Positions 1 through 10,648 of a stretch of 64,000 bases of DNA are shown piece by piece. Under the pieces are notes generated by a model that saw only the letters and a program-made list of their open reading frames with translations, was not told where the DNA came from and did not search any database. Source of the DNA: Sitta carolinensis (lineage: Eukaryota; Chordata; Aves; Passeriformes; Sittidae); the NCBI GenBank assembly GCA_032173965.1, contig CM063292.1:5098001-5162000 (forward strand). The letters are read 5' to 3'. Position 1 is the first letter of the stretch. Every line of letters starts with the position of its first letter. Made by a program: the position numbers and the translations under genes.

Positions 1-738
1 TGCATTCTGAAAGATTTGTTGGTTAAAAAGACTGTTAGAGGGTGTCCTAGAGAATTAAGAAATGTACAGTGTGATGAGGTTGTTGTCTTTAGTTTAAACT
101 CCATATGTGCAAAATAGAACAAAAATATGAAACCACATGAAAACAACTTAAAATTTGCACACTAACTTTTCAAGGAAAAGCATAACTATAGTCACCAATC
201 CCTGCTGAATTCCATTTGGAGAATGGGGAATGCTCTTTGGAGAATGTTAAGATTTTTATGTCAGGTGGATGTGAGGGGAAAGCAAAAATGTCTCTACCCA
301 TTTACACCAGCAGACAATGAAAAATTATTCTCTTTCAAACAGATAACAACCTTACCTCATCCTAGCAATACCTAAAATGGTCTGGAATGGCTTTTCATTA
401 TCTAGCTTACACATCTGAAAAATGAAAGGCAAGAAGAATAGAAACAAGAAACCAGTTCCTTTTGATGGATGCAGTTTCACTTCTAACGGCACTCTTGAAA
501 TGCACATTCTCAGACACGTTTGCCCAATAATTTTCAGAGCAGAGTCCTTGGGGGTTTTCCCAAATGACTGCTACATGCATTAAGTGGAACTAGTGCTTTT
601 CTCCCTCTTCTCATTCCTGAGATACATATTTGTGTGAAGGATGCTTTGCCCAGATCCTTGATGCAAGATAGGCAAATACATACTGTAGCTGAAATTTGCC
701 CTGCAGTGATGCTCTGTGCAAACTGCCAGCACAGCACC

Positions 739-1212
739 TTATGTTGTGTAAGGCCAATTTAGGTCCTTTATGTGGTTCTTCTGTTGTACATAAGAATTTA
801 TGTAGATTGTTCCACTGGGGTAAAATTTCTTTATTTGCAAACAGAAAAGATTCTGATTCCGTTGCCAATGCAGTCGCAAGCCATACTTAAGAAATACTAC
901 ATCACATACTTGTTGTAGTTCATAAAATACTAATGTCATCTTATCTTCACTGTCATTATTTCTGCTTTGAATGCTTTGGCTGTGGCTTGGCACTGCCAGT
1001 CTCCCAGGTTTTAAGAGCAGTTTGATGGCATGGGGAGACGAGGTTCTTGGGAGAGGTTTCTTTCTACAATAAAAACTCTGAACTAATGGCTTATTACTCA
1101 GAAAATGTCTAAATAGCCCTGAGGCTTCTTTGACACTGGACAAAGTCCAGTGGAAGTACCTGGCTGTTCTGTGGGGATAAAAGGAGCAGTCAGGATTATT
1201 CTTCAGCCCCAT
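739..1212 (-). other. Uncharacterised open frame, 157 codons from ATG
   Basis: An ATG-started frame of 157 residues ends in TAA on the minus strand. The same frame stays open 13 codons further upstream. It is unusual only because the surrounding DNA is AT-rich and stop codons should be frequent. The product is basic, with no signal peptide, membrane segment or motif that I recognise. No splice sites, promoter or polyadenylation signal clearly belong to it. It is most likely a chance frame; a decayed retrocopy or an unknown exon is the alternative. Confidence 0.12.
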
Positions 1213-2854
1213 GTCCACCCCAGCAACCCCCAGCTTTCTCAATTGGATCAAAAAGATGGGAAAATAAGAAAAGAAAGACTTGGTAATAAATTATGCTACA
1301 AGAGCAGGCAATGTGTAAGATCTTAGTTGGTTTATCCTTGTACTTCGGCCCATTACAGAACTGTAAACTGTAAAGGGCAGAGACCCTGCTGATCATTTAG
1401 CATAACTGGACTTTGATCTTGTTTAGAAGCTGGAAGCTTCTCTGAGCACTAAAATTAAGGATTAGTCTTTGACTTAAAGCATGACCCTTCCACATATTCT
1501 CTGTTCCTCCATTCAAACTTAATTATTTAAATGCCTAACTTGTTTATACATTTCAAAACCATTGTTTTGGGAACATTTTATTGAATAACATGGCAAAACA
1601 GAAAAGTTTATTTAAAACTGGAAAGATTTGGACTTCATCCAACTTCTGAGTTTAGCCTTCTTGCTTAGAGAGGAGATCAGCAATAATAGGCCCCACATGG
1701 TTAAATATTGGGGTGGGTTGACCTTGTGCAGATGCTGTTAGCAAATGGTAATAACTGGAAGTTCATGGACCACTTTAGGGAACACTGTATGATCTCAGTG
1801 TGTCTAAAGAATGGTACAGAAATCCTGAAATTATCTGAAATAGTGTGGAAAACGCTCATATCAAGAATTTGGATTTGATTTGTTAAAGATGCAAATACTG
1901 GCTCAGTATCCATTGTAATTGCAATAAAAGTTTGCTAGATGTTAAATATTTCAAAGTTATGCATACACAAAACCCAATCTGAAACAGAATACATTTGCAG
2001 TAAGCTTTGTGCCCAAATTATTTTTCAAATGCACAAAACTGTTGCAATTAATATCACAATATTATTTAATGGCAGTGCTATCAGGCATTTTATAGGCTTC
2101 TAAGGTCTTCATTCCTCTCTTGATGTGTTTTGTGCACCTGTGCCTCCTTCTTTGCTGCCTGTGTTTGATGTGAATGATGTTGTGAGAGAAAAGCAGGAAC
2201 TGCAGGCACTGGATGCTGGTCTTTAATGTTATAGTGGGTGTGTGTAAGAGAGGACAGGCTACTGAGAGACTCTGGACTATGGAGTTGGAAAAGCAGAACA
2301 ATGAGCAAATGCTCTAGACACAAATGGTGATGTTTCCATGGAATCATCTAGACTAAAAATTAGAGCTGAACTGCAGACGTAGAAGAATTCAGATACTTAG
2401 AGGAGTTAAACATCTCCAATCCTGCAGATACATGTGCCTCCTAAGCCTCCCAGATCATAAGAACTTTTCAGTGACAGCTGGAACCTGCTAGCACCTGGAG
2501 CAGTTCTGTTGTATTTTGTGTATTTTGTTTTGTTGTGTTCAGTTGAGGGTGACAAGAAAATTTCTTCACTTCCACCGATATGGTGCAAAGTGCTTTATTT
2601 TGCTGCCTTTCTGTGCTGGCAGAGAGAGATCATTAAGGACAAATGACATATTTCATTTATCTCAGAGAAATTATTCACAAGCTTGTCCAGGGTTTCCTGT
2701 GAATCTTACCCTTCCCCACAAATAAATAATGCTGCAGTTCAGCCACTGCTTTCAATTTGAGGAGAATTGGGATCCAACAGAGGATGCAATCCATGGGACA
2801 GTAGTTAATACAGCAATTTCTATAGCAACCTTCAGCCTCCATTAGTCTCCATAG

Positions 2855-3193
2855 GTGCTCAAAGTCTCTGATGGTAGAAGCCTGAGGAGACCCGGCTTTG
2901 AAGTGTATCTGGAAAGTGGCCATAAAAAAGAGATATATTCCTCAATTTCACCATTTAAAAGACTTCCATTCTTGGCCTCTGAGATCACAGTTGTTGCCAA
3001 CATGACAGACATTAGGGGGCAAAACCAGAGGCACACGGATCTGTGGGAGAGTAATGTGAAGGGCCCACGAAAAATGCTGACCTTGTTTGCAAGTAATGGA
3101 AAAGGTCAGTGCCAAAAGCAGCTCCAGTTAGAATTAGAGCTGGAAAAAACTGGCAGAGAACCTGCTGACTGTAGTTTTACACTGCTTAGCTAA
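2855..3193 (+). other. Uncharacterised open frame with acceptor-like 5' edge
   Basis: A plus-strand frame of about 112 codons begins directly after a TAG that is part of an acceptor-like sequence (CTCCATAG followed by GTGC). The predicted chain is hydrophilic, rich in Lys, Glu and Arg, and ends in TAA. It has no ATG at its start, so it could be coding only as an exon. I do not recognise the protein. A frame of this length is also expected by chance in 64 kb, so the call is weak. Confidence 0.1.
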
Positions 3194-4606
3194 GAAGCTG
3201 GGAATGACAGAGGATCACTTCCCAACACGATGGTGAGAATAAATGCTGTGGCCACAGGTGGTAATATAAATTCCACATCAATGGCAGTAAATTAAGTCTT
3301 CTGCCCTGGCTGTATATCTGAAAATCACGAGGGTAAAGGAGTCCAGGCTCTACAATTTTAAAATAATCTCTGCCATGTTTCCACCTAACAGGGTGAAAAT
3401 CCATCCATCCACATCCATTGCTGAAACATTGTTCTGGGCTCTCTGCAACACCAGGCCTTTCTTTTCAGGTGGCTGTCCAGCAGCCAACTGACTTCAATCT
3501 GGTTGCAGTGGTTTTTAAATCTGTGAAAAGATACAAACCATCACTCCAGGTACAGAAGTATCTTCTAATAGCAGTGACAGAATGCCTCCTCTCCCACACC
3601 GTGTCATCTTCCTTGCCAGCACAGCGAGTAGTAAAGAGTCAAACTGAGTTTCCTCTTGGCAGGATTTATGTTGCCCAATTTTAAATACCTACAACATAGA
3701 TGTCAATGTAAGAGCTCATTATCCAAACTCCCCCTGCAATCAGTGGAGAAAATGGGCGCTTCTAAGGCAGAGCTAATCAATAATTCACCAAAGAAGGTGA
3801 GGGAAGGCACCTTTTTTTCATTTGTGGAGTCTGAGGGAATAAATATGCTGGATGTGAGAGTTTCCATTCCTGGTGATATATGCCTCAGGTCTCTAATCAT
3901 CTTGTTAGGTAGTTGCAAGTGTTTCAATGTCAACATTAAAACCCCTCCCAAATTAATAACAATGCTATTTTTCTAGTACAAGCAGTAGAACACCTTGTTT
4001 ATACTTTCATTGCATTTAAAAAGCGTGTTTCAAAGTAATGTATATATATAACTGTATTATGGACTGAGTTAGTGGTAGTGCTTGTAAATATTTCTTAGGG
4101 CTGTTATGCTATTTTAGAGGCTTTGAGTAAATATATACCACTATCAAGAAGGAGCAGCATAGTTAAATAGTAGAGCAAAAGGAGGCTTTTATAAATGAAA
4201 AAGCATCTGGCTGAAAATGGGAGGTGGAAAAAGAGCATAACCTTGACTGGTTAAATATAAAACCAGACCATATATAAATATAAAACCATGGGCAGACCTA
4301 AGAAGATTTTGAGGAACAGCTTACTGAAGGCATAAAATTGTTGAAGGAAAAAAGAAAACCACCTTTTCTTCAGAGAAAAGATTCTGCCAGAGAAGCTGCA
4401 CAGCCAGTGTATGTGTAAAATACACATGCATGGAGAATGACATAGCAAAAAGCTGGAAGGGTTATTTGCACTGATGTTCACTCTGGAGGAAAGTTTACTT
4501 TTCCTTTATGGTGCCAAGGCTGAAGACCTGTCTTGTGTTCAGGTGCTGGTAGGAAAGATATTACAGTAAATCGAAATGAGAAGCAGATAGAACAGAGATG
4601 AAATAA

Positions 4607-4637
4607 TATTTTTTTTAATTTTTTTTTTTATTTTTCA
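4607..4637. repeat. T-rich low-complexity tract
   Basis: A run of T interrupted by a few A residues. It is simple low-complexity sequence with no sign of a retroposon attached to it. Confidence 0.85.
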
Positions 4638-4875
4638 TTAGAAGGAGAACTGGTGCTTTCTTCCAGACATCTGAGTTGGGAATCTTCACTATTTAATGCA
4701 TTCACAGCTGAACAAAAGAATTGACCAGGAGCAGTGAGTCGATCAGGTTTTCTGGTGTTAAATTAATTTTGAGGATTTTAGTCAAAATTAAAGCTGAGAG
4801 AAGTCTTTGGACATGAGTAGTTCTCTGAAAATGCACCTCAATGCTTTGACACACTATTTTGGATCCAAGGCAGGT

Positions 4876-5100
4876 GCCATTGGCCTTGTGGCCCACCTGG
4901 GCACAGCTGGCTCACGTTCAGCCACTCAGCACCCCCAGGTCCTTTCCCAGAGGGCACTTTCCAGCCACTCTTCCCCAGGTCTTGGGAGCTGCACAGGGCT
5001 TTTGTGACCCAAGGGCAGGAGCTGGCACTTCACCTGGCTGAACCTCCCACGTTTGGCCTCAGCCCATTGATCTGTCCTGTCCAGATGTGCAGTCCTATCT
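4876..5100 (-). mobile_element. CR1 LINE fragment (3' part of the reverse-transcriptase ORF)
   Basis: Read on the plus strand, this matches the reverse complement of the avian CR1 consensus. Successive recognisable phrases are CCCACCTGGGCACAGCTGG, CAGCACCCCCAGGTCCTTT, TTCCAGCCACTCTTCCCCA, then the segments corresponding to 'CAGGAGCTGGCACTT' and 'CAGCCCATTGATC'. The LINE sense strand is therefore minus. The fragment lacks the CR1 3' tail, and its 5' side fades after about 5100. It is a dead, 5'- and 3'-truncated copy. Avian CR1 family membership is confident, but the subfamily is not determined. Confidence 0.85.
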
Positions 5101-5184
5101 CAAAGAAATCAGTACAGAATTAGGAGAGGCAGAGAGGATGCTTGGAATGGTCAGCTGTGAACAGCCATGGAAGAGACACTAACA

Positions 5185-5650
5185 GTCTTAAGACTCTTCA
5201 GTGTGGAGAGAGGGTGCTCAGAAATCCTGGGAGCAACGTTTTAAATGGCCAGCAGTGGTGGAAATGTTCATTTCTCTGAGCACAGCACCTCCAAGGCGCC
5301 AGATAATCTGGTGGTGGTGCAGATTGAGAGCAAACAAAAGGAAGTACTCATTTTACACAACACACAATTAAGTCATGGGATCCATTGCTACAGGATGTTT
5401 CGTATGCCAAAATATATATAGGCTTAAAAAATGATTAGACAATTCATGAAAGAAAGGTCCATTGAGGGCCACTAAACAGGAAGATGCTGATGTAACTCCA
5501 GCTCAGGAAGTCCCCAGACTGCAGATTGCCAGGAGCTGTGAAAGTTGCTGGGGGAATGCTCTTAGAGTCTTTTTTATGCATCTGTTACTGGTCACTGCCC
5601 TCCAGGGAACAGGGAGCAAGCAGAGGTTACTTTCTGCTGTGGTTGTTGCA
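5185..5650 (+). mobile_element. Ancient CR1/L3-type LINE 3' fragment
   Basis: In plus-strand sense this follows the 3' coding end of the old amniote CR1/L3 lineage in the right order: GACTCTTCAGTGTGGAGAG, then a 'TTCATTTCTCTGAGCACAG' segment, then AACAAAAGGAAGTACTCAT, the 'CATTGCTACAGGATGTT' phrase, the 'GATTAGACAATTCATGA' phrase, 'GGTCCATTGAGGGC', and finally 'GCATCTGTTACTGGTCACTG'. It is highly diverged and carries indels, so it is much older than the other CR1 copies here. It lies just downstream of the CR1 piece at 4876-5100 but in opposite orientation, so the two are independent insertions. Confidence 0.85.
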
Positions 5651-6764
5651 TGCAGCTGGTGACATATTGTATTTTGGAATCTGTGTCTTAGGATATTAAA
5701 ACTGAAAGAAGAACTGAATTTCATTTTTTTTCTTCCTGCAGTTTGTCTGTTTCACGTGTTTCACTCAGTTTTGGTGATGAAACTGGATTCCTTTTCAGTT
5801 GCAGTGTGTTCAGTTTTCTAGTTACCCAGTGCTACCAAGATTAGAGAGTGTGGATGTCTGATACTCCTGGCCAGTATTGCCAGATAAGAGCAAAGAAACT
5901 ACCAAAAATAAATGGAACAAAACAAAATAATAAGGAAATTTCTACTCATTCTGAGTTCTGGATTGGTCTTCTACCAATGGCTATATTTGAAATATAGTAG
6001 TTTATTTTGGTTCACTGTTAGTATTTTAATTGAGCGTCTATTTCAAAATGGTGCCCGTTCCTTGGGAATTCAGCACATTTATGGGAGTTTGGTGCCTATG
6101 TCCCTTTCTGGTGGGGGTTTTGAACTCTTCAACTGCAACTTCTCATAAAGGTATAGTGGATGTTCCTCCTCCCATGTTGGGAATTCTTCCCTAAATGCAC
6201 GCTTAGAACAGGAAAGAGCAATTATAAAAATTCTATTTTAGGGAAAATCAATCTAAATAGGAGTTACCCAGAATAAACCAGGTTCTCTTTAGTGGTAGTA
6301 GCCAAGTGTACTGTTTCTATCTGATGGAAATGTAATGGGAAATCAATGACTGGACCATTCTTTGCTCTTTATATTTTGCTGCCACAGTAATGGAATCCCT
6401 GAATTTACTCAGCCTGGCTTCCAACTGCCACGTCCATGGAGGAACAACACAGCTGGGAAATCCAACCCCAGGAGACAAATACCAGATGGAACACACTGAC
6501 ATTTAGGCACTCTGTAACTAATTACAGAGATTTCAAGGATGACTACAAATAACAAGCAAAATAGCAAAGATTTTTAGGAATGACATTGCAAGACAAACTG
6601 ACAATTGGTGCAGGAACTTGATAGTTTCTAATTAAATGAAGACTCTACAGTTTTCTGTGGTCAGAAGTGTAGGTTGATATTGTAACAAAATTTCATTTTT
6701 CTTAAGATGTTCACTTTAACCCAACATTTAGAACCTTAAATAGCAAGTATTGTACTTTCAGATT

Positions 6765-6783
6765 ACAGATTACTGTAATCTGT
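6765..6783. repeat. Near-perfect palindrome (9-bp arms, 1-nt centre)
   Basis: ACAGATTAC and GTAATCTGT are exact reverse complements separated by one T. The left arm is also part of a direct repeat, CAGATTA twice from 6760. The site contains ATTA/TAAT cores of the kind bound by homeodomain dimers, but that function is inferred only. Confidence 0.8.
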
Positions 6784-8346
6784 TGCTTTTAACATTTGTC
6801 AGTCATATAAGCATGATGTGATTAGCTGACAAGGACCCACCAGCTCAGGTCTGCCAGCAAATTTCTCTTTTTAGTAGTAATTTCTACTCTTAGGTAGTTG
6901 AATAAAAGAATGGATGGTGTTTTTTATTGCTATTTAATTTCAAATCTATATGTTGCTCATAATTAAACTGAGAGCTTTTGTATTTGGAAGAAATGGAACT
7001 GGAAATACATTTGCTGTAGGAGTAACTTCTGTCCGAGGCAGAGAAATAACTATGAAGCTCAAGGGAGATTGTGTCTCCTAGTAGTTTTATTTTTTGATTT
7101 TTCAAATTGCTGCAAATTTTAGAGCTTTTTTTTTTTTCTGTGTAAAAGTTATCAATACCAAATTGATGTTCATTTTGATTAATTAGCAAGTATTTTTATT
7201 TATAAGAACATTGGTTTATTTGTGCTCTTCTTCACTGCTAAAGCTCCATAGAAATACAGAATATTCATTTAAAATCCAGCAAGATTTTTCCTTTTTCCCT
7301 TACTCCTATTAGAAATTTCTTTCAGAATTTCCCTAATTATTAGAAACGTCTTTTGGATTTCTGCAACATATTTATGATTAATGGTAACACTGTCTTTTTG
7401 TTTAAGGATCCCTTCTTCTTATGTCCAATATGTAGATCTGGAAACTAGCTGCATCTTCTCAGCATTTGATTTTGCTTGGTTGAAAGAAATCCCAGTCCTT
7501 AAAACTACTTTTAAAAATATTTAAGGCAGATCATTTGCCACCCCATCCATCTGAGCAGGCTTGTTTTATAATGAATGTGAAATGATTTTTTTCTTTAAAA
7601 CCATTGTACCATTGTCTAGATAAATTTTGTTCTGCACTGTGTGCCTACAGGGCTGTTGTGTTCATCTGACTTTGGTGTCACTTTTTCTTTGCACAGTACT
7701 TGATTAGGTTTTCAGAAGGGGGCTGAAGTGCCTTCTTTGCATTATTTTCAAAGATGTGGTTGTTTGAGTGCCCAGATAGTTCCTAGCTAACTTGTTTCAG
7801 CCTTGTAGCAATTATGTAGTGACAATTAGCATTTCAGATATTTCTGTATATTCCATTGACAGACTCTGAAGTTTCTATGGAAAACGATGATTATGAGCCC
7901 ATCAAAATAGCTTATAATTGCTTTCCTACATCTCTTTTTTTGAAAGAAAAACTACGATAAAAAGCATCATGATGATTCAACTGTGGTTTTTTATATTCTA
8001 AATGCACATTGATGTCCATCCCCTGAACTTAGGTTGTTATCATTGCATAGAAAGCTGCTGTGTCCCGAGGCTCCTCTCTATGTGTGTAACCAAACCCATG
8101 GCCAATAATCACCATATCAGTGACCAAAATGATCCTGGCTCCTTTCTGGACACGCTCAGCTCCTGGCTGCACCACCCACACTGCTGAGCATCAGCCTTTT
8201 CCAGAGCAGAGCTCAGCGTTGTGGGGGCTCTGCTGCAGCCACAAAAGCTCAGAACACTGTGAGGAGAGCAGAGGATCCATCAGTGCCAGCCCAGGCTGCA
8301 GAGCCTGGCTCAGCTCCGGGCCCCACGGCAGCTTTCACTGCCCTGC

Positions 8347-8350
8347 CTTG
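8347..8350 (+). repeat. Target-site duplication, left copy (CTTG)
   Basis: CTTG directly precedes the TG of the LTR and is repeated directly after its terminal CA at 8749-8752. A 4-bp duplication is typical of gammaretrovirus-like (ERV1) integration. Confidence 0.6.
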
Positions 8351-8461
8351 TGTTATAAATGCGTATTTTGGTATTGGCTTTTCACAAATGTTGGAATTAA
8401 TGTTACCAAAGCCCAAATCAAAAAGATGATAACCAAATAAAAGTGAGATTACTCTTGAGGG

Positions 8462-8595
8462 ACCCAAGGAGTGACCATACAGAGCAGTTCCTGGAAAAAT
8501 GAATATGCATAAGTCCATGCATGAAGACCAAACCCAAGGAGTGACTATGCAGTTCCTGGAAAAGCGAATGTGCATAAATCCGTGCATGAAGAACA
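8462..8595 (+). repeat. Two-copy tandem repeat inside the LTR
   Basis: Copy 1 (8462-8531) and copy 2 (8532-8595) both run from ACCCAAGGAGTGAC through GCAGTTCCTGGAAAA to a GCATGAAGA phrase. Copy 1 carries about 6 extra bases, and there are scattered substitutions. Position within the LTR corresponds to U3, where tandem repeats often act as enhancer modules. Confidence 0.85.
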
Positions 8596-8700
8596 GGATC
8601 AAAAGGGGCGGTTCCAAGACACCGGTGTGCTTTTGGCAGCGGGCCAAGACACCCGGTCACAACCGTATTTCTTTGCCCTATTATTTCTCCTATTGTCTTT

Positions 8701-8706
8701 ATTAAA
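8701..8706 (+). promoter_or_regulatory. LTR polyadenylation signal (ATTAAA)
   Basis: ATTAAA is the commonest variant of AATAAA. It sits 42 bases before the end of the LTR, where the R/U5 boundary is expected. Confidence 0.55.
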
Positions 8707-8748
8707 CATTTTTAAACTTTACCAGGAAAGTGAACCTCGTTTTTCACA

Positions 8749-8752
8749 CTTG
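8749..8752 (+). repeat. Target-site duplication, right copy (CTTG)
   Basis: Directly follows the terminal CA of the LTR and matches 8347-8350. Confidence 0.6.
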
Positions 8753-10015
8753 TGCCACCAGCTCGGGAGGGCTGCTGCGTTTGGAACACGGCCTGAACCT
8801 CTGCCACGGGGCAGGGACACTCTAGATTGCCAGATTCTGTTGCACAAAGCAAGTTACTGATTTCTTAACCTTACCGTGAATTTTCCTTTTCTTACTGTAA
8901 GTAGGGATAATGGCGCAATTCTGGTTTTAAGAATAAAAATTATTTCACGTTCATAAAACCTCTGCTCTGCTCAGCTGGATGGAGCAGCAAATGATCTTAC
9001 AAACTTTTAAAAGTTTACTTAATTACCTAGTATGAGACCAGTAACAGTGAATTAATTTAATAGACCATAACAAGCCTCTTTTTTCAGGGTTTTTGTTGTA
9101 CTTGTCCTCCAAATCAAAATTTAAACCTCCCCATAGCTGGGAAGATCATAAACATTTATATGTGGATGTTCAGGTATGTCCTAGACTAGGGCTCAAACTT
9201 TTCCTAGGAAAAAAGTGAGAATATTCTTTGTGAGGCTTTGCATCAATGAAGACAAAGCCTGGCAAAATCCCCATCAGTTTTGGTGAGACTTGGAGTAGAT
9301 ACTAATAAATATAGTAAATATTTGGATTTCAGAAGAGAGATGAATAGTTATTGATAGAGGTATTTTAAGAAAAAAAAAGAACCGACTTTTAAAGAAAAGT
9401 TAGTATCTTTTTTTGTAACCCTTTTCTGTCCTGGAATTTTGCCAAAATCTCTCCACCTTACTTCTGCTATAAAATGCTAAAATCCCCACTAATGTAGAAG
9501 AGGAGAAAATTTTTTATTAAATTACCAGTTTTTAGAGTGCTCTCTCTAGAGTTGCCTGTGCCAGCCTCTTTCTGTCTTGCCTGGTAATTTTGATGACACT
9601 TTCTCCATATGGCATCTGGTTGTTTTTTTTTTTTTCTTGAGCAATTTGCTTTTTTTCCTGTGCACCTTCTCTTTTGCAGTGCTCGTTTCTTGGGAGGATG
9701 TCTGCGGTTCAGGACTCCAGAAGGATGTGTGAACCTTTCCTTTTGCTCTCTGTCCTTCAGAGCCCCCAGTCCCTGCCGTGTCCTTGCTGTGGCACCACAG
9801 CAGCTTTTGTGCAGGTCAGGCTCAGCAATGAACCCACAGCCCGGTTTTGCAGGTTTGCCCTGTGCCACATGATAAATGTTTTTAGCATTTTTTAGCTGGA
9901 TGCGACAGCAGGGGCTGAGCCTGAGGTGAGCCTGGGGTGATGCTGCACCTAGAGATGAAGTACAGTAGGTGGGATGTTGCTTCACACCCCCGAGGAATTA
10001 TTAATGGGTTTAATT
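8753..10015. other. Unassigned non-coding DNA
   Basis: No gene recognised. There is a T13 run at 9623-9635. A 172-residue minus-strand frame at 9467-9985 is open, but its Lys-rich middle comes from this T run read in reverse, so it was not called. Confidence 0.55.
9623..9635 (+). repeat. T13 homopolymer
   Basis: Uninterrupted T run; no retroposon body is recognised next to it. Confidence 0.85.
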
Positions 10016-10648
10016 CGTGGGCAGGGTTCTGGAAAGGGATTTTCTGTGGTGCCTGGACTGCAAGACGCAGAGGTGTGCTCTAAGGGTTAACACAGGCACG
10101 CCAAAGCCCTGGCAGGGTCCCGGCCATGGGAACCGGGAGCGTCTCCTGGAGCAGCCCGGAGCTGCCGCTTCCTGAGCCTGCAGGGGAGGGAGGGAGGGCA
10201 CGGGAAGGGAACGCGACTGCCGCTGTCTTCTGCTGGGAGGCTGCCAACGGGAAGCAGCTTTTTAATTTTTTTAGTTCCTTTGTGGAAGGCTCGGCAGTTC
10301 CCAACCATTCCAGCCATCCTTCTGGGAAGCACAACCCTTCCTCTAGGCAGCCCGGAGCAGAGGCTGTGCGGTCTTGGTCTGGATTTTCCTCCTTGGGAAA
10401 CACGACTAGGAGCTGCACAGAACTGTGTTGGGCCCTTTAAAGAATATCTATATTGGGATGTGTAGGCTTCTGTTTTATTTTGGGCTTTTCTTTTGCCTTT
10501 GATTAAATTTTCCTCCGGTTTTTGAGCGTCTCTGCCCCACCCAGGCATCCGCAGCTGGAGAAGTGGCCGGGCAGTGAGATGAGGAGATGGAAGTCTCCCC
10601 AGCAGCTCCTCCCTCCCCTGAAGGGTCACAGAAGAAATAGATCCGTAG
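10016..10648. promoter_or_regulatory. CpG-enriched GC-rich patch, possible promoter or enhancer
   Basis: About 22 CpG dinucleotides occur in these 630 bases, eleven of them within 10099-10250, whereas flanking kilobases have very few. The GC-rich core contains a G-quadruplex motif (10183-10209). The patch probably falls short of formal CpG-island thresholds. Retained CpGs in non-repeat DNA suggest an unmethylated, possibly regulatory element. Open frames on both strands are expected from the GC richness and are not evidence for coding. Confidence 0.4.
10183..10209 (+). promoter_or_regulatory. G-quadruplex motif
   Basis: Four G runs separated by single A residues (GGGGAGGGAGGGAGGG, 10183-10198) are followed by two further GGG runs at 10202-10204 and 10207-10209. 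One-base loops make this among the most stable types of predicted quadruplex. It lies in the CpG-rich core. Confidence 0.8.

Larger units (their letters stand above)
1..4606. other. Unassigned AT-rich non-coding DNA
   Basis: No recognisable gene, RNA or mobile element was found here. The stretch is AT-rich with no internal repetition apart from short TA runs near 4040-4055. Two open frames inside it are listed separately because they are longer than their surroundings would suggest. It could be intergenic or intronic, and nothing in the sequence decides between these. Confidence 0.6.
5651..8350. other. Unassigned AT-rich non-coding DNA
   Basis: No gene or mobile element recognised. It contains a short near-perfect palindrome at 6765-6783 and a 12-base T run at 7126-7137. 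The last 250 bases before the LTR are GC-richer (8120-8345) but match no repeat family I know. Confidence 0.55.
8351..8748 (+). mobile_element. Solo LTR of an endogenous retrovirus
   Basis: The element begins TGTTATAAATGC and ends TTTTTCACA, giving the canonical TG...CA termini. It is flanked by the 4-bp direct repeat CTTG. A polyadenylation signal variant (ATTAAA, 8701-8706) lies about 45 bases before the 3' end, as expected for the R/U5 part of an LTR, and this fixes the sense as plus. It contains a two-copy tandem repeat (8462-8595). No gag, pol or env sequence and no primer-binding site follows, so it is a solo LTR left by recombination between two LTRs. The start resembles avian LTRs known from songbird genomes. 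The 4-bp duplication suggests an ERV1-type integrase, while ERVL-like (5 bp) or ERVK-like (6 bp) elements would leave longer duplications. Confidence 0.8.

Noticed and set aside
9467..9985. 172-codon minus-strand open frame
   Set aside because: Its Lys-rich core is the T13 run read in reverse. No motif, and there is no other support.
10087..10629. 180-codon minus-strand open frame in the CpG-rich patch
   Set aside because: GC-rich DNA has few stop codons and frames are open on both strands here; composition explains it.
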